From contig JAAVTG010000559.1 in NCBI GenBank assembly GCA_011947345.1, positions 496,001 to 560,000 of the forward strand: a stretch of DNA of 64,000 nt, read 5' to 3'. The stretch is from Phytophthora quininea. Its lineage: Eukaryota > Oomycota > Peronosporomycetes > Peronosporales > Peronosporaceae. Under the pieces are notes generated by a model. The model made no database searches, was not told the DNA's origin, and worked only from the letters and a program-made list of their open reading frames with translations. Positions 1-10,250 of the stretch are shown here, one piece after another. A program made the translations under genes and the position numbers. Within the stretch, counting starts at the first letter, position 1. The number at the start of each line of letters is the position of its first letter.

Positions 1-370
1 CCAGCCACTGCTTCTCTTCCGTCGAAGTCATATACTCGAACTCGAAGCCAGTCTTGCCGCAGTAAGTCTGTTGCAACTGGTCGTAGAGCTGCTGCCCATT
101 GGACGCAGGTAGAGCCACCACCCCGTCGAGATCCGCAGCCGTCAGCGGCATCTTGAGCAGAGAATGGAAGTTGTCGGCGGCTAAACTGGCGACTACAGCG
201 CGCGGTTGCTGCTGTAGCGGGTCCAGATCTGCTTGGAGATGGCCCGACTGGCGGAACGCAGTGGCCATGGACTTGGCTGCCAGCGACTCGAGCGACGCCG
301 CAGAGCTGTAGAAAGCTGTGGACTTGCATTGCAGCGAACGTCGCGCTAGAATCCCTTGAAGACGCAGCAT
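1..370 (-). CDS. 2-oxoglutarate dehydrogenase E1 component, 5' part (runs off window)
   Basis: The reading frame opens with ATG at 370 and stays open to the left edge, about 123 codons. The N-terminus (MLRLQGILARRSLQ) is Arg/Ser/Ala-rich with no acidic residue, as in a mitochondrial targeting peptide. It is followed by RQSGHLQADLDPL, which resembles the RxxGHxxAxLDPL motif of the E1 N-terminal region, and by CGKTGFEFEYMTSTEEKQWL, matching the conserved CGxxGxEFxxxxxxxExxWL segment. E1 is the thiamine-diphosphate decarboxylase of the TCA-cycle 2-oxoglutarate dehydrogenase complex in the mitochondrial matrix. The paralogue DHTKD1 (2-oxoadipate dehydrogenase E1) cannot be excluded because the catalytic part lies outside the window. 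The next gene on the same strand ends at 560, leaving about 190 bp for its promoter. Confidence 0.7.
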   Translation of the reverse strand, partial: MLRLQGILARRSLQCKSTAFYSSAASLESLAAKSMATAFRQSGHLQADLDPLQQQPRAVVASLAADNFHSLLKMPLTAADLDGVVALPASNGQQLYDQLQQTYCGKTGFEFEYMTSTEEKQWL

Positions 371-559
371 CGTGGCGGGAGCAGCTTGGGCAGCGGCGGC
401 CGGAATGGCGAATGATCCATTCGAGATCATCAAGGGCTTTTTGTATGGGAGGGGATGGGCATTTGACGTCCAAACACCTGATAGGATATTGAAGCGTTAT
501 TTCGTCCATACAAACTTCAAGACAACTGGTTGAAGTTGATGGATAAAGGTTAACTCTCT

Positions 560-1744
560 TCAAATGGTGTCGACCTGGCCGCTGTCCGAGTCCTCCTGCA
601 GTAGTAAAGCGACTTCCTGGCGTTCCTGAGGGTCTTGAATAGCGTCGAGTAAGGTGCGAGCTAGTTCGTGCTGCTCATCGTCCAACATCACTTCCACAAT
701 GGCAACGTATCCGATCGGGGGTCGACTGGGTCGCCAATGCCAGCAACGTCTCCCACTGATCCGTCCGCGCGAGAACACGCAGTAGCGTCCACCAGAACTG
801 CCTCGGAGGAATTGCGTGCTGCTCAGCACAGTCCACTGCTAGTACCAGAGCTTGACGATGCGCAGGATGCAACGTCACCAATTTCTGAACGGTCTCCACT
901 AACGAGCTCCCCACTAAAGACCGGCAGGAAGTTCCAGCGTTTCCTCCATTCTGCTCTGTGTGTCAAGCAACGCGAGCATCTCGTTGGTCATGGCGAGGTT
1001 GAACGAGTCTCTGGATCGAGAGACCGAGAGGTTATGAGCCTCTGCGGTACTGTGAGTCAACGCTGAGGTAATGGACGGTGTGGTGCTGTCCAGCGACGCT
1101 TGCAGCAGCTTGGCAGACTCTCTCAGTCGATCTCGCTTCTTGTTGAGGGTGCTGTCTGCGCACGCAGTCTTGCCTAGTATTGCTGCAGCTTGGCTGAAGT
1201 CTCCGCTCGCAACAACCATCCGGAAGCTGTTGAGTACATCGGACCGTGCAGCAAGTTGTTGGCTGGAGAACAAACGCGCAGCTCGCTGGTACTTGCCGAC
1301 CACGCGTAGGAATTCGTCGCCTCGGATCCACTTACTGAGTTGTACCATGACTTTGTAGATGCTGTCTGGCGTACTCAACGGATTGGCGCACAGTCCGCGT
1401 AAGATGTTCTCTTCCATGGTGGAGGGCTCTGCATCGTTGATCCTCGGAGCGGTGCTAGCTGTACCAGGGCGGAATGAAAGCTCTTCTGTCAGCGCTACTG
1501 CGACTGGGAAGTCCTCACGTTGGCCACGCAGAATGGACGCCTCGTCGACCCAGTTCTCGAGCGAGAGCTGCACTTCCTCAGGTTCAGACGTTAACCCCGA
1601 CGCCTCATGTTGTAGCACCACCTTGGCGGCGCTCCGTCTGAACGACGTGTAGAACGCGGAGCTGGAACGGGACGCCTCGGTCGGCAAGCACGCAGCCTTG
1701 TCGAAGACCTCGCTGTCGGCGTAGTAGCTCCACGAATTCCCCAT
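560..1744 (-). CDS. VIPAS39: VIPAS39/SPE-39-like protein with Vps16 C-terminal domain; two frameshifts
   Basis: The first long frame starts at ATG 1744 (MGNSWSYYADSEVFDKAA) and runs to a TAG at 914-916. Similarity then continues in another frame (GSSLVETVQ, then the RQFWWTLLRVLARTDQWETL stretch) and returns to the first frame at about 724 (IGYVAIVEVML). The RxFWW...WExL...SPIGYxxxVE pattern is characteristic of the Vps16 C-terminal domain. The total, about 394 codons, fits VIPAS39/SPE-39 rather than full-length VPS16 (over 800 residues, with a beta-propeller). These proteins bind VPS33 in HOPS/CHEVI-type endolysosomal tethering complexes. Compensating indels are one missing base near 921 and one extra C in the C5 run near 722. 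I see no room for introns at these points, so either sequence error or a recent pseudogene is possible. An in-frame start at 1795 also exists. Confidence 0.65.
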
Positions 1745-2416
1745 GGCACATGAAAGATCGACGACGCTTGGCAAGCGGCGACGACTCACTATCAAGCTGC
1801 CCGGAGATATAGCGAGAGTTCACGACCCATTTCATGCGAGCTATTGCACCGGAGGCGAAGGGGACAGAGTCAACGCCAAGGGAAGTCCCTGTCTCAAACG
1901 ATAGATGGTGGGGGCACACATATGAGCTCCGATCCTTTACGCGATCCCGTCGACTGTCGAGATGTATCTTGGTCTCATTTTGCGTCGACTACCAAGGTTA
2001 GTTGAGCGGCACGGCTTCTATCACCGAAGGAATTGGTTTCTTTCGGTCAGCCCTGCAGCCGATTTCGCAGCGTGCTGTTCTCTCTTCGAGCAGATCACTT
2101 TACTCGCTTTGCTGGTCGCCAAGCGACCGGATCATCATGACCGGCTCTGGATTACTCGGTCGTTGTGTCGAGTTGTGTCTTTATGGCTCATGACGAAGCC
2201 GCCAGCCGATTTCGAAGCGCGAAGGCAGTGCCCCAAATGCTCGTGCCTCCACCAAGACGGCTCCACGGGGATCTCGACAGTGCTTCGCATCCACGACAAG
2301 CGCTCCACAGACGGAAGTGGCGACCAAGGTAATTATGATCGCGGTCATGCACCAGCTCCGTTAACCTGACAGGACCTGCCAAGCTACGCTGGACGTGCTT
2401 TCGCGTGTCCACACCA
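1745..2416. other. Intergenic region, divergent (VIPAS39-like and GH28 genes)
   Basis: About 670 bp between two divergently transcribed starts. Short open frames occur on both strands but overlap one another and show no recognisable domain. It presumably holds the upstream regions of both genes. I see no repeat or RNA gene here. Confidence 0.5.
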
Positions 2417-2433
2417 GCTCATTCTTGAAATTG
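2417..2433 (+). promoter_or_regulatory. Oomycete initiator/FPR-like core promoter of the GH28 gene
   Basis: GCTCATTCTTGAAATTG lies 23-39 bp upstream of the GH28 ATG. It resembles the oomycete core promoter, an Inr of the form GCTCATTY followed by an A/T-rich flanking element, at the expected short distance from the start codon. Confidence 0.5.
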
Positions 2434-2455
2434 TTCCAAGCCAAGCAAGCGAGCC

Positions 2456-4237
2456 ATGAAGTTCTTCGCTCCTACCATCGTGCTCGCTCTTCTGGCCAGC
2501 GCTGCTCAGGCGGCGCCTATGGGCACGACCAAGTGCGCGGCCAAGACTACGGCGCCGTCGACATCTACTGTGAGCACCAGTTCTGCTAGCTCCTCCGCAA
2601 CGACGGCACCGACCGCCACCACGGCGACTTCGGTAGCCGTTTCCAGTGCTATCAGCACCACGGGATCATCCGTTGGAGGAGAGGCCGACAGCGAGGGAGA
2701 CTTCACATTGTCAAGTGCTGGCTCGTCCGCTGCGTATTCTGCTGCTGCAGACAATGGCGGTGCGCCTAATGCTTGGTCGTCGGGCTCCAGCTATCCTTCA
2801 TCTTCAACTACCGGTACTGGGAATGCTCCGAACGCTTGGTCGTCTGGGTCTAATGCTGGTAAAAGAGGTTATCCTTCATCGTCGTCGACCGGAAGCCAAG
2901 CCACTTGGTCGTCGCCTGGTGCTGAAGGGTACCCTTCATCATCGACCGCCGGAGAGGCTTCGTTTGACTCTTCCAGTGAAGACACTTCGACGGCTGGCAG
3001 CGACACCACCTCCAGTGCAACTACGCAGTACGCTACGTCGACCACTGCCAGTGACTACACGGCTGCATCAACAGCCAGCGCCACCACCGACTACGCTGCT
3101 TCGACTACTTCCAGTGACTACACGTCCACCGTGTCGAGTGCGAGTGCGACCACGGACTACGCCACCTCAACTGCCGCTTCGACCGCAGCATCAAGTGCCA
3201 CTACGACCACCGACTCCAGCAGCAGCAACGTGACGACCACCTCTGGTTGCACGTTGTCGGGCACCTACTCGGAGGGAACGGACGTGTCCTCGTGCAGCAG
3301 CATTGTCATCAGCGACTTGACCGTCCCGAAAGGAGTCACGCTGGACCTGACGGACGTCGCCGACGGCGCGACCATCACATTCGAGGGCACCACAACTTTT
3401 GGAGAAGAGGAATGGGACGGCCCGCTGATCCTCTTGACGGGCAACAAGCTGACGGTCACCGGCACGGGCACTCTGGACGGCCAGGGCGCCTACTACTGGG
3501 AGCAAGGCACCAGCATCTCCAAGCCCGTCTTCTTCCGCATGAAGAAGGTCATCTCATCGACGATCGAGAACTTCAGCATCAAGAACTCGCCGTACCGCAC
3601 CTTCAGCATCCTGGACTGCGAAGACACGACCATCTCCGGGTTGACGCTCGACTCGAGCGCCGGCGACGACTCGGCCAAGAACACGGACGGCTTCGACTTG
3701 AGCCGCAACGTCGGCTTGACGATTACTGGCTGCACGGTGTACAACCAAGACGATTGTCTGGCCATGCAGTCGAGTAACGACACCACCTTCTCGGACAACA
3801 CGTGCAGCGGCGGCCACGGCATCTCGATCGGGTCTCTCGGTGGCGACTCGGTGACCGAGTCGGACATCGTCAGTGGCTTGACGGTCAAGAACAACAAGAT
3901 TGTGGACAGTGTCAACGGCATCCGCATCAAGACCATTATCGACCTGTACGGCACGGTTACGGGCGCCTCATACACGGACAACACGCTCTCGAACGTGGAG
4001 AACGCCATCGTGATCCACTCGGACTACAGCAAGTCCGAGGGCGGCTACACTGGCGACGCCACCAGCAAGGTGCAGATCACGGACATTACCATCTCGGGAC
4101 TGACGGGCACGGCCGACCAAGTGTACGACATTCTGGTCAACTCGGACGTGGTGTCGGGCTGGACGTTCTCGGGCATTGACGTGTCGAGCTCGTCCACGGG
4201 AAGCTGCAGCGGCGAACCGAGCGGCGTGGACTGCTAA
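2456..4237 (+). CDS. Secreted GH28 endo-polygalacturonase with Ser/Thr-rich repeat region
   Basis: An intron-free 593-residue protein. Residues 1-20 form a signal peptide (MKFFAPTIVLALLASAAQAA). Residues about 21-262 are a Ser/Thr/Ala-rich, probably heavily O-glycosylated region with repeated NAWSSGS, YPSSS and TTDYA-type units. The GH28 right-handed beta-helix follows from about 265. All four signature segments of polygalacturonases are present: NTDGFD at 409-414, QDDC at 431-434 (catalytic Asp pair), GGHG with His454, and RIKT at 490-493. The enzyme hydrolyses alpha-1,4 linkages of homogalacturonan in plant pectin outside the cell and is a typical oomycete wall-degrading enzyme. Known plant-pathogen polygalacturonases are usually about 350-400 residues, so the N-terminal low-complexity extension is notable. 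The frame is intact. An initiator-like promoter lies just upstream. Confidence 0.95.
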   Translation: MKFFAPTIVLALLASAAQAAPMGTTKCAAKTTAPSTSTVSTSSASSSATTAPTATTATSVAVSSAISTTGSSVGGEADSEGDFTLSSAGSSAAYSAAADNGGAPNAWSSGSSYPSSSTTGTGNAPNAWSSGSNAGKRGYPSSSSTGSQATWSSPGAEGYPSSSTAGEASFDSSSEDTSTAGSDTTSSATTQYATSTTASDYTAASTASATTDYAASTTSSDYTSTVSSASATTDYATSTAASTAASSATTTTDSSSSNVTTTSGCTLSGTYSEGTDVSSCSSIVISDLTVPKGVTLDLTDVADGATITFEGTTTFGEEEWDGPLILLTGNKLTVTGTGTLDGQGAYYWEQGTSISKPVFFRMKKVISSTIENFSIKNSPYRTFSILDCEDTTISGLTLDSSAGDDSAKNTDGFDLSRNVGLTITGCTVYNQDDCLAMQSSNDTTFSDNTCSGGHGISIGSLGGDSVTESDIVSGLTVKNNKIVDSVNGIRIKTIIDLYGTVTGASYTDNTLSNVENAIVIHSDYSKSEGGYTGDATSKVQITDITISGLTGTADQVYDILVNSDVVSGWTFSGIDVSSSSTGSCSGEPSGVDC

Positions 4238-4584
4238 GTTGTGCATAACAAACAAAAGAGTAGATGTTGGTAGCGTAATGGCCATACAAGTTGTTCATTC
4301 TGTTGTCGTTGAAGTCGTACATGAAGACCGTGGTCACGCTGATCCAAAGGCATGCTACGTGGGACCCACGATCCGTCTACTTGAAATCAACAATTGATGT
4401 TGAAACGACGCGAAAGTTCAAGTCTGGCGCGATCACCTTTGGGGTATTGTTTGAAAAGCGTGCTAGGGTCATCACGGGGCCGGGACAAGAGATAATCTCA
4501 TCGCAGTGGGAGTCTCCGATTCAATGCCACGACAAGCATTGCAGTGTGTAAACCCTAGCTGCCATGGCTGCGATTCTGTGGTGG
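4238..4584. other. Intergenic region between GH28 and P450 genes
   Basis: About 350 bp holding the GH28 3' end and the P450 upstream region. A frame open from 4506 joins the P450 frame, but its codons before 4644 do not resemble a P450 N-terminus. No other feature seen. Confidence 0.5.
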
Positions 4585-4600
4585 TTCATTCTCCAATTCC
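4585..4600 (+). promoter_or_regulatory. Initiator-like element upstream of the P450 gene
   Basis: TTCATTCTCCAATTCC fits the oomycete Inr core (YTCATTYY followed by an A/T-containing flank) and ends 43 bp before the proposed ATG at 4644. Its position argues for 4644 as the true start rather than the ATG at 4506, which would lie upstream of the initiator. Confidence 0.5.
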
Positions 4601-4643
4601 CTTTCGACCTCACAAGCAAGCGCCTCCTTCCCCAACCAGTTCG

Positions 4644-6193
4644 ATGTGGTCCAGTGGAAGCCACGACGCAGCTCAGCAGAGTTTTCTGCTCGCGGCTGGC
4701 GCTTTGGCCGCCGTCTACGCGTCCTGGAAGATCCTCAGCATGCCGTTCCCCTTGCCGGACCCCGGTATGGATGATCTCTTCCGACCGGCCTCAACACTGC
4801 CAATCCTCGGCAACACCTTGGACGTGCTTCTTTTCAACCGCTACCGAATGAGCGACTGGATCAACGACCAAACCGACGCTAGCGGGGGTCAGCCGTGGCT
4901 ACTGCAGCTGCTGTTCCAACCCCCGTGGGTCGTGCTGTCCATGCCCAGCGACCTCAACGACGTCTTCAAAGACCAATTCGACGTGTTCGAGAAAGGAGGC
5001 ACTCTCGGCGACATTTCGTTCGACGTACTGGGCAACGGCCTCCTCAACGTCAACGGCGACAAATGGAAGCAGCAGCGGCGAGCCGCGAGCCACCTCTTCT
5101 CCACGCACAGCATCCGGGAGGTCATGGAACCCGTCATCTGTGAGAAAACCCTTCAACTTCGAGACGTTCTGGCAGCGTGCGCTAGTCGTGACCAAACGGT
5201 CAGTATGAAATCGCTGCTGGGCAAATTCACGAGCGACGTGTTCACTCGCATCGGCTTTGGGGTCGAGCTGGACCAACTGGGCGGTGACGTCCTCGTTGAC
5301 GAGATGCACCCGCTGGACATCGCTCTCCACGCCGTTCAGAACCGCTTCCAGACTCCGATCTGGATGTGGAAACTGACGCGCTTCCTCAACGTCGGCGCCG
5401 AGCGACGTCTACGTGAAAACATGCAGATCGTCAACGACATGGTGCGTGGGATCATGGTCGAGTCGTTGAGCAATAAGGACGAGTCTTGTGCTCGAAAGAA
5501 CCTCTTGACTTTACTGATGAAGGACAACCCGAACGCAGACTCAAGGGAGCTGCAAGACACGGCCGTCAACTTCTTCATCGCCGGCAAGGACACGACATCC
5601 TTCAGTCTTTCATGGCTCATCGTCATGATGAACCGCCACCCTCGTGTGTTGGATAAAATCCGCGAGGAGATCCGCACGGTGTTGCCTGGACTGCTGACCG
5701 GTGAGATCCAAGCACCGTCCCTTGAGGACACTCGAAGTTGGTGTACCTGGACGCTGCCGTGAAGGAAAGCGTCCGACTCCAGTCGGTTTCCACGTATCGA
5801 TGTACTACCCGGGACACGACTCTTACGGACGGAGCTTTCATCAAGAAAGGCACCGTCGTCGTGGTCTCCAAGTACGCAGCAGCTCGACGTCAAAACGTTT
5901 GGGGTGAAGACGCCGCCGAGTACAAACCCGAGCGTTGGTTCGACGAGAAAACCGGCGAACCGAAGAACATCACGCCGCCGCAGTTCATCACTTTCAGTAC
6001 GGGGCCACGCAAGTGCATCGGAATGCGTCTCGCCATGCTCGAGATGAAGACAGTCATGGCGGTGCTGTTTAGTCGCTTCGACCTCGAGACGGTGGAAGAC
6101 CCGTTCAAAATCACGTACGATTTCTCCTTCGTGCTGCCGGTGAAAGGCCCACTGGCTATTCGTGTCCGTGACCGCCTCTCTCCAAGCGCGTAA
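4644..6193 (+). CDS. Cytochrome P450, CYP86-like (fatty-acid hydroxylase type); one frameshift
   Basis: Residues about 11-30 form the N-terminal membrane anchor (FLLAAGALAAVYASW), followed by a proline-rich hinge. Further on are the I-helix AGKDTTSF, the K-helix ESVR (ExxR), PERW in the meander region, and the heme-binding loop FSTGPRKCIG with the axial Cys. Overall length after correction is about 516 residues, normal for a microsomal class II P450. The pattern resembles CYP86/CYP94-type omega-hydroxylases and their oomycete relatives; the substrate is unknown. The frame breaks at about 5738: the upstream frame ends in a premature TGA at 5760, while ExxR and heme motifs continue in the next frame. 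One missing A in the CGAAG stretch near 5736 would restore it, so sequence error is more likely than a pseudogene. Confidence 0.85.
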
Positions 6194-6334
6194 GCGCGCA
6201 ATGCGCTCACGCAACGTGCATCTACATTTGCAATCGCTTTCAACCGCAACACGTATTTTTAGTGGTGTTGCTAGTCCGCCTTGACTTGTGTCTTCACTGT
6301 GAATTCCCTCGCGTTGTTGGTGTATTTGGGCAGC

Positions 6335-7583
6335 ATGAACGAAGAACAGAAGCAGCAGGTGAATTTGCTAGATCACCACCAACTCATGTGTGTTTGAAAC
6401 TAACCATTTCTTGCTTGTTACGCAGCTCCGTGACGACTTACAGTTCGCTATTATGAAGGCGGAACAGCTCACCGTGCTGGACCCGAAAGCCCCCGCAGAG
6501 TCGAAGCAGAATTCCATGGAGATTAAAAATTTAGTTGATGTCTTTGCCGTCTTCGGCTTCGCTGCCGACGACATCATCGACCGACACGACCAGTGCACGA
6601 TTTTCAAGAAAATCCGCTCGGAGCTGGACGACCTGCTACGTGACCTCGGAACCAACACCAAGAAGTACGACAAGGCCATCTTGCTGCGCGACCGTCTGCG
6701 CTTGATCAAGCGCGAGTTCGTGACCATGCAGAGCACATACGAATACCGTCGACAAGATCAGGAACAACGACAATTTAGTCGCGGGATCGTCCTGGCCAAG
6801 CAACGCAGTGACGTCCTGTGTGAAGCACGTTCCGATGTGTGAACGTGAAATCTGGCACAAGCAGGAGGAGTTGAAAAGACTCACCAAGTCGAACGAGAGC
6901 AGCTCGAAACCTACTTGAACAAGCTGAAAGAGCCGCACGTCAAGTTCTCGAAACTGTTGCTTGAGCTCAAGAACACAGAGAAGAACTTGTCTCGACTGAA
7001 GCTCTTTGAAGACGCCAAGAACGTTTTTGCTCGTGCTGACAGTATGGAGCGTGAGGAACTGGCGCTAAACACTGTGAAATTTGAAAAGTTCAACGAGAAG
7101 AAGCGCGCTCTGTTGCTGGAGAAACAGCAGCAAGAACTGGCAGAAGCCGAAGAGAAGCTCCTCGAGAAACGCTACGTGGCCATGAGAGCAAACGACACTC
7201 ACCGAAAGACGTACGCAACAAGCTTGCTTCTTATGGCTAACTTGCTTACGAAATTGTTTATTGATGCAGGGAGGTGCAGCGTATGAAGAATTTGACCAAG
7301 GACATGAAGCACTCGCACATCATGGACATGCACAGCAAGAAGGTCTTCTCCACCAACCCTGTAGCTGCAGTGCGTAAATCCCACAGCGCGACCTCAAGCA
7401 CATACCGAGGACAGCAACTGCTGAGCACAGTGCAGGGTAAGCGGCTTGAGGTGACGAGTCTCTGCATGCTGCACGACAACGAAAACGGCGTTGTACCTCC
7501 AGGATCGGTAAGGAGAACCAACAGCTCGAATTGGTCACAGTCGACTCACATTTCTTTTCGTACAGGTCATCTACACAGGGTAG
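6335..7583 (+). CDS. Coiled-coil protein of unknown function, four exons
   Basis: Exons inferred: 6335-6358, 6426-7210, 7270-7507 and 7566-7583, each bounded by GT-AG sites with matching phases. The protein, about 354 residues, is rich in Glu/Lys/Gln with heptad-like stretches typical of long coiled coils (for example EKKRALLLEKQQQELAEAEE). No enzymatic domain is visible and I do not recognise the family; oomycete proteins of this look are often cytoskeletal or flagellar, but that is a guess. Two frame slips lie in exon 2: one between about 6750 and 6840 (net one extra base) and one near 6874-6877, where an extra A in the A4 run would reconnect KQEEL to the next helix. The gene converges on the 2OG oxygenase, with stop codons only about 40 bp apart. 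Confidence 0.55.
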
Positions 7584-7625
7584 CTAAGCATTGTAATCCA
7601 TCAAACTTGCCTTTGATCAATGCTT

Positions 7626-8850
7626 TTAATCGCGATGCAGAGTAAATCCCGTGCCAAGTTCGATCTGGGAAAGCTCTTCCAGCACCTGGTTGCCTGCAAG
7701 AATCGGCGGGTATTTCGCCAAAGTTTCTTCTGTAGCAAAGCGTCCGAGTGGCTCCAATGTCTTGTCCGACGCAGTGTGCGAGAACAGAGTGGAAGACACA
7801 CGCCACAAGCTCTTACCGTGCTTCTTGCGCTTTTCAATCGTATCCAACGTAGACTCCGCCACAACCACTTCATGGAAACCCGCTTGTACATATCCACCAG
7901 TGAGGTACTCGATCTGCTTACCAGCCTGCACCAGTAGACACCCATCGGGGATCTTCACAGCGGTGCGTGTTCCGTCTCGGAGCCAAATGTACAGACCAGG
8001 GAAGCGAGACTTGCCGTGGATGGTCAGCAGGTTCAAATCTGCAGCATACATACAGCAAAAATATCAGCTTTCCCGTCCATAAAGACAATCACTTCCAACT
8101 TACCGTAGTGATAGGCTGCTAGCACATCGCTGAGTTGGTTAAAGACGTTGAAATTGCTGCCCGTGGGCGCCAACAGATGAGGACCGTTTTTGATGCGGCC
8201 CACCAGCGCCTCCTTCTCCAGACCAAGACCCAGGGCAACGATCTCCACCAGGTCCGTGATGGCATCCAGCATCTTGCCACCCCACATATCCATGACTTTT
8301 TCCCACTCTGGGAAGTTCTTGGGCACCACTGGCTCCGCATTCAGCTCCTTGAATTGCGTGTCCTACACAAAAACATTGTTAGTCCTTAACGTCTCGAGTT
8401 GGTGATGAAACAAACTCACGTTTGGTCGTTCGCCGACGCGCCAGAAGAAGCGACTCTTCTTATCTGCTTCAGGAGGACACAGTGACACTGGAGCGTGGTG
8501 CTTGTCCAGCGTAGCAGCTCGTTCGCAGTGGTTTCGAGCTCTCTCTTTGAGCTCCGGAGTGACCCCACCTGGTAGTGATACTCGGGCCGAGCGTCCTCCA
8601 CAAAGTCGGTCGACTCAAAGTACCGCTCCATCATGTCCAGGAACGTATCGTTGTCGCTGTCGGCTGCCCGCTATTGTGATGCAGACGTCGTAAGCCACAC
8701 CGTCCAACCGTCGACTCATTTTGGGCGACTCACCTCGTCGCGGACACATAGCACGCCGAACTGGTGCAGCGACTCGGCTGCCTTCTCGCACTCGGCCTTG
8801 TCGCCGGTGGCCTTGTAGTGTTTCAGGTCGATCACAGGGATATCGAGCAT
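7626..8850 (-). CDS. 2-oxoglutarate/Fe(II)-dependent oxygenase, isopenicillin-N-synthase-like; one frameshift
   Basis: Four exons: 8850-8734, 8670-8420, 8362-8104 and 8038-7626, all with GT-AG borders. The N-terminus (MLDIPVIDL...LHQFGVLCVRDE) is the DIOX_N type of plant and fungal 2OG oxygenases. The metal ligands are visible as HYD (the HxD motif, whose codons are split by intron 3) followed by LNLLTIHGK, then the distal His in QAGFHEVVV and the 2OG-binding Arg in WRVSS. Length after correction is 346 residues, normal for the family. Exon 2 has a slip at the C4 run 8563-8566 (YHYQVG, then VTPELKE in the next frame); adding one base makes the exon sum divisible by three. The substrate is unknown; relatives hydroxylate or desaturate small metabolites. 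Confidence in the fold is high. Confidence 0.8.
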
Positions 8851-8988
8851 CGTCACAAGCAGCAATACCGCAAATGAAAACTTTTTCGGGGTTTGGCCCT
8901 TGTGTATACCACACGAAACAAATCTCGTTAGCATGCGAACGTCTGCAGCAACAAGTTCACGTGGTGTATTACTGTGCCTTCATGTGTA

Positions 8989-9726
8989 TTAGGACGACGA
9001 GGAGAACGGGTAGGCGTTCTGGAGCTTGGGCAGGAAATGGCCGTCGCTCATGGGGACGTTGGCACTTCCAAAGTCCGTGGTGTTCAACGCATACCTGGCA
9101 GCGTCAGTCATGTCGTCCCACATGATCAGCGCTTGGTATTCTCCGTCGTGTGAAGTTCCTTCCAGGTGGTGGTTGATGAAGATCCAGCTGGACGTGTACT
9201 CGACTTTGACGTTCGTGTTGCCAGGACCGCCGACCATGTCGGCGTCCGGAGGTGCGTACGTGGAGTATCCGCTGTGCGCTGACGGCGTCATGGCCAGGAT
9301 CTTGCCAGGGAAGTTGGTGGGGTTGTCGACCCACACGATCACGTGCTCCCAGTCGTGGCGGTGTCCGAAATGCGGCACTGGACTGTCCTTGGGGAAATAC
9401 CACGAGTACATGATGGCCCAGACGCCCTTGTACCAGGTCGAGCGTCCGTAGACTTGCGACCCAAGACTCGGATTGGAGCAGTCTCCATCTTGAGACCCCT
9501 TTGGCTTGAGACCGCCGCCGACGTTACCAGCAGCGTCGACTGCCGGGTACGGATGGCAACCGTTGTGGATGTAGATCTGCGGTTGGTATATTTGCGCTGC
9601 CACGTTCGTGACGGAGGTGGGCTGGGATGCGTTGAACGGCACGACTTGATCGTGGTTGATCCAGTTGGTCGCTTCAACCAGTGCGATCGAGACGGCAGAA
9701 GCGATGGCAAAGCTGCGAAGGTTCAT
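8989..9726 (-). CDS. Necrosis- and ethylene-inducing-like protein (NLP, type 1; NPP1 family)
   Basis: A 245-residue secreted protein from ATG 9726, with a signal peptide at about residues 1-19. It carries the central heptapeptide GHRHDWE at 121-127 and the conserved type 1 cysteine pair (C57, C83). The stretch from about residue 104 into the heptapeptide corresponds to the conserved NLP region sensed as a pattern by some plants. Cytolytic family members bind glycosyl inositol phosphorylceramides of eudicot plasma membranes and form lesions, the acidic and His residues of the heptapeptide helping to bind a metal ion. The frame is uninterrupted. Whether this copy is cytolytic cannot be told from sequence, since many oomycete NLPs are not. 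The upstream in-frame ATG at 9945 would hide the signal peptide and is unlikely. Confidence 0.95.
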   Translation of the reverse strand: MNLRSFAIASAVSIALVEATNWINHDQVVPFNASQPTSVTNVAAQIYQPQIYIHNGCHPYPAVDAAGNVGGGLKPKGSQDGDCSNPSLGSQVYGRSTWYKGVWAIMYSWYFPKDSPVPHFGHRHDWEHVIVWVDNPTNFPGKILAMTPSAHSGYSTYAPPDADMVGGPGNTNVKVEYTSSWIFINHHLEGTSHDGEYQALIMWDDMTDAARYALNTTDFGSANVPMSDGHFLPKLQNAYPFSSSS

Positions 9727-10250
9727 GGGAACTTGAGAGAACGAAACGAAGACTGACCGAAGAGTGCAATGCCGTGTTTTTCGTGTGATTGGAGAAGTAA
9801 AGCTACTGTGAAGGGGTTTATGTGGAAGCACGGTACATGGATTTGAGAGCAAAGCCAAAACGAAGATGTTTACTTGGAAGGGATGATTATGTGGTTTGAG
9901 GATGCACGCTACCGAGCAAGTTCGAAAATACCACACGTTTTCCAAACGCCGATGTGCTATCAGCTCATAGGCATCGCGAGATGGGATTGTTGGAGCAAAA
10001 TGAAAAGTGTTCAGGGTCTGAGCGAGCTCACATGGTCCGTAATTGTTGTTTACCTCGGAACGGTTGCCTTCGGATCGAGTAAACTGTCGTTGATATGCCT
10101 GTATCCATTTTGGTATGACTGGCAGTGTCGTAGTCTGAGCATTGCCCGGCTCTTATTTTCCTGATCCAGGACTCCATGCATCACAACTGCGTCAGTGGTC
10201 ATCGTGTCCGCCGCAGTTGCCATGTCGTCCGAGATTAATAGTAGCAATCT
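9727..10250. other. Intergenic region upstream of the NLP gene
   Basis: About 520 bp between the NLP start and the 3' end of the primase gene, which lies on the same strand. It should contain the NLP promoter and the primase 3' UTR. I see no credible coding region or RNA gene. Confidence 0.5.

Noticed and set aside
2646..3233. 195-codon frame overlapping the polygalacturonase
   Set aside because: Alternate frame of the Ser/Thr-rich repeats; Pro/Arg/Leu-rich artefact.
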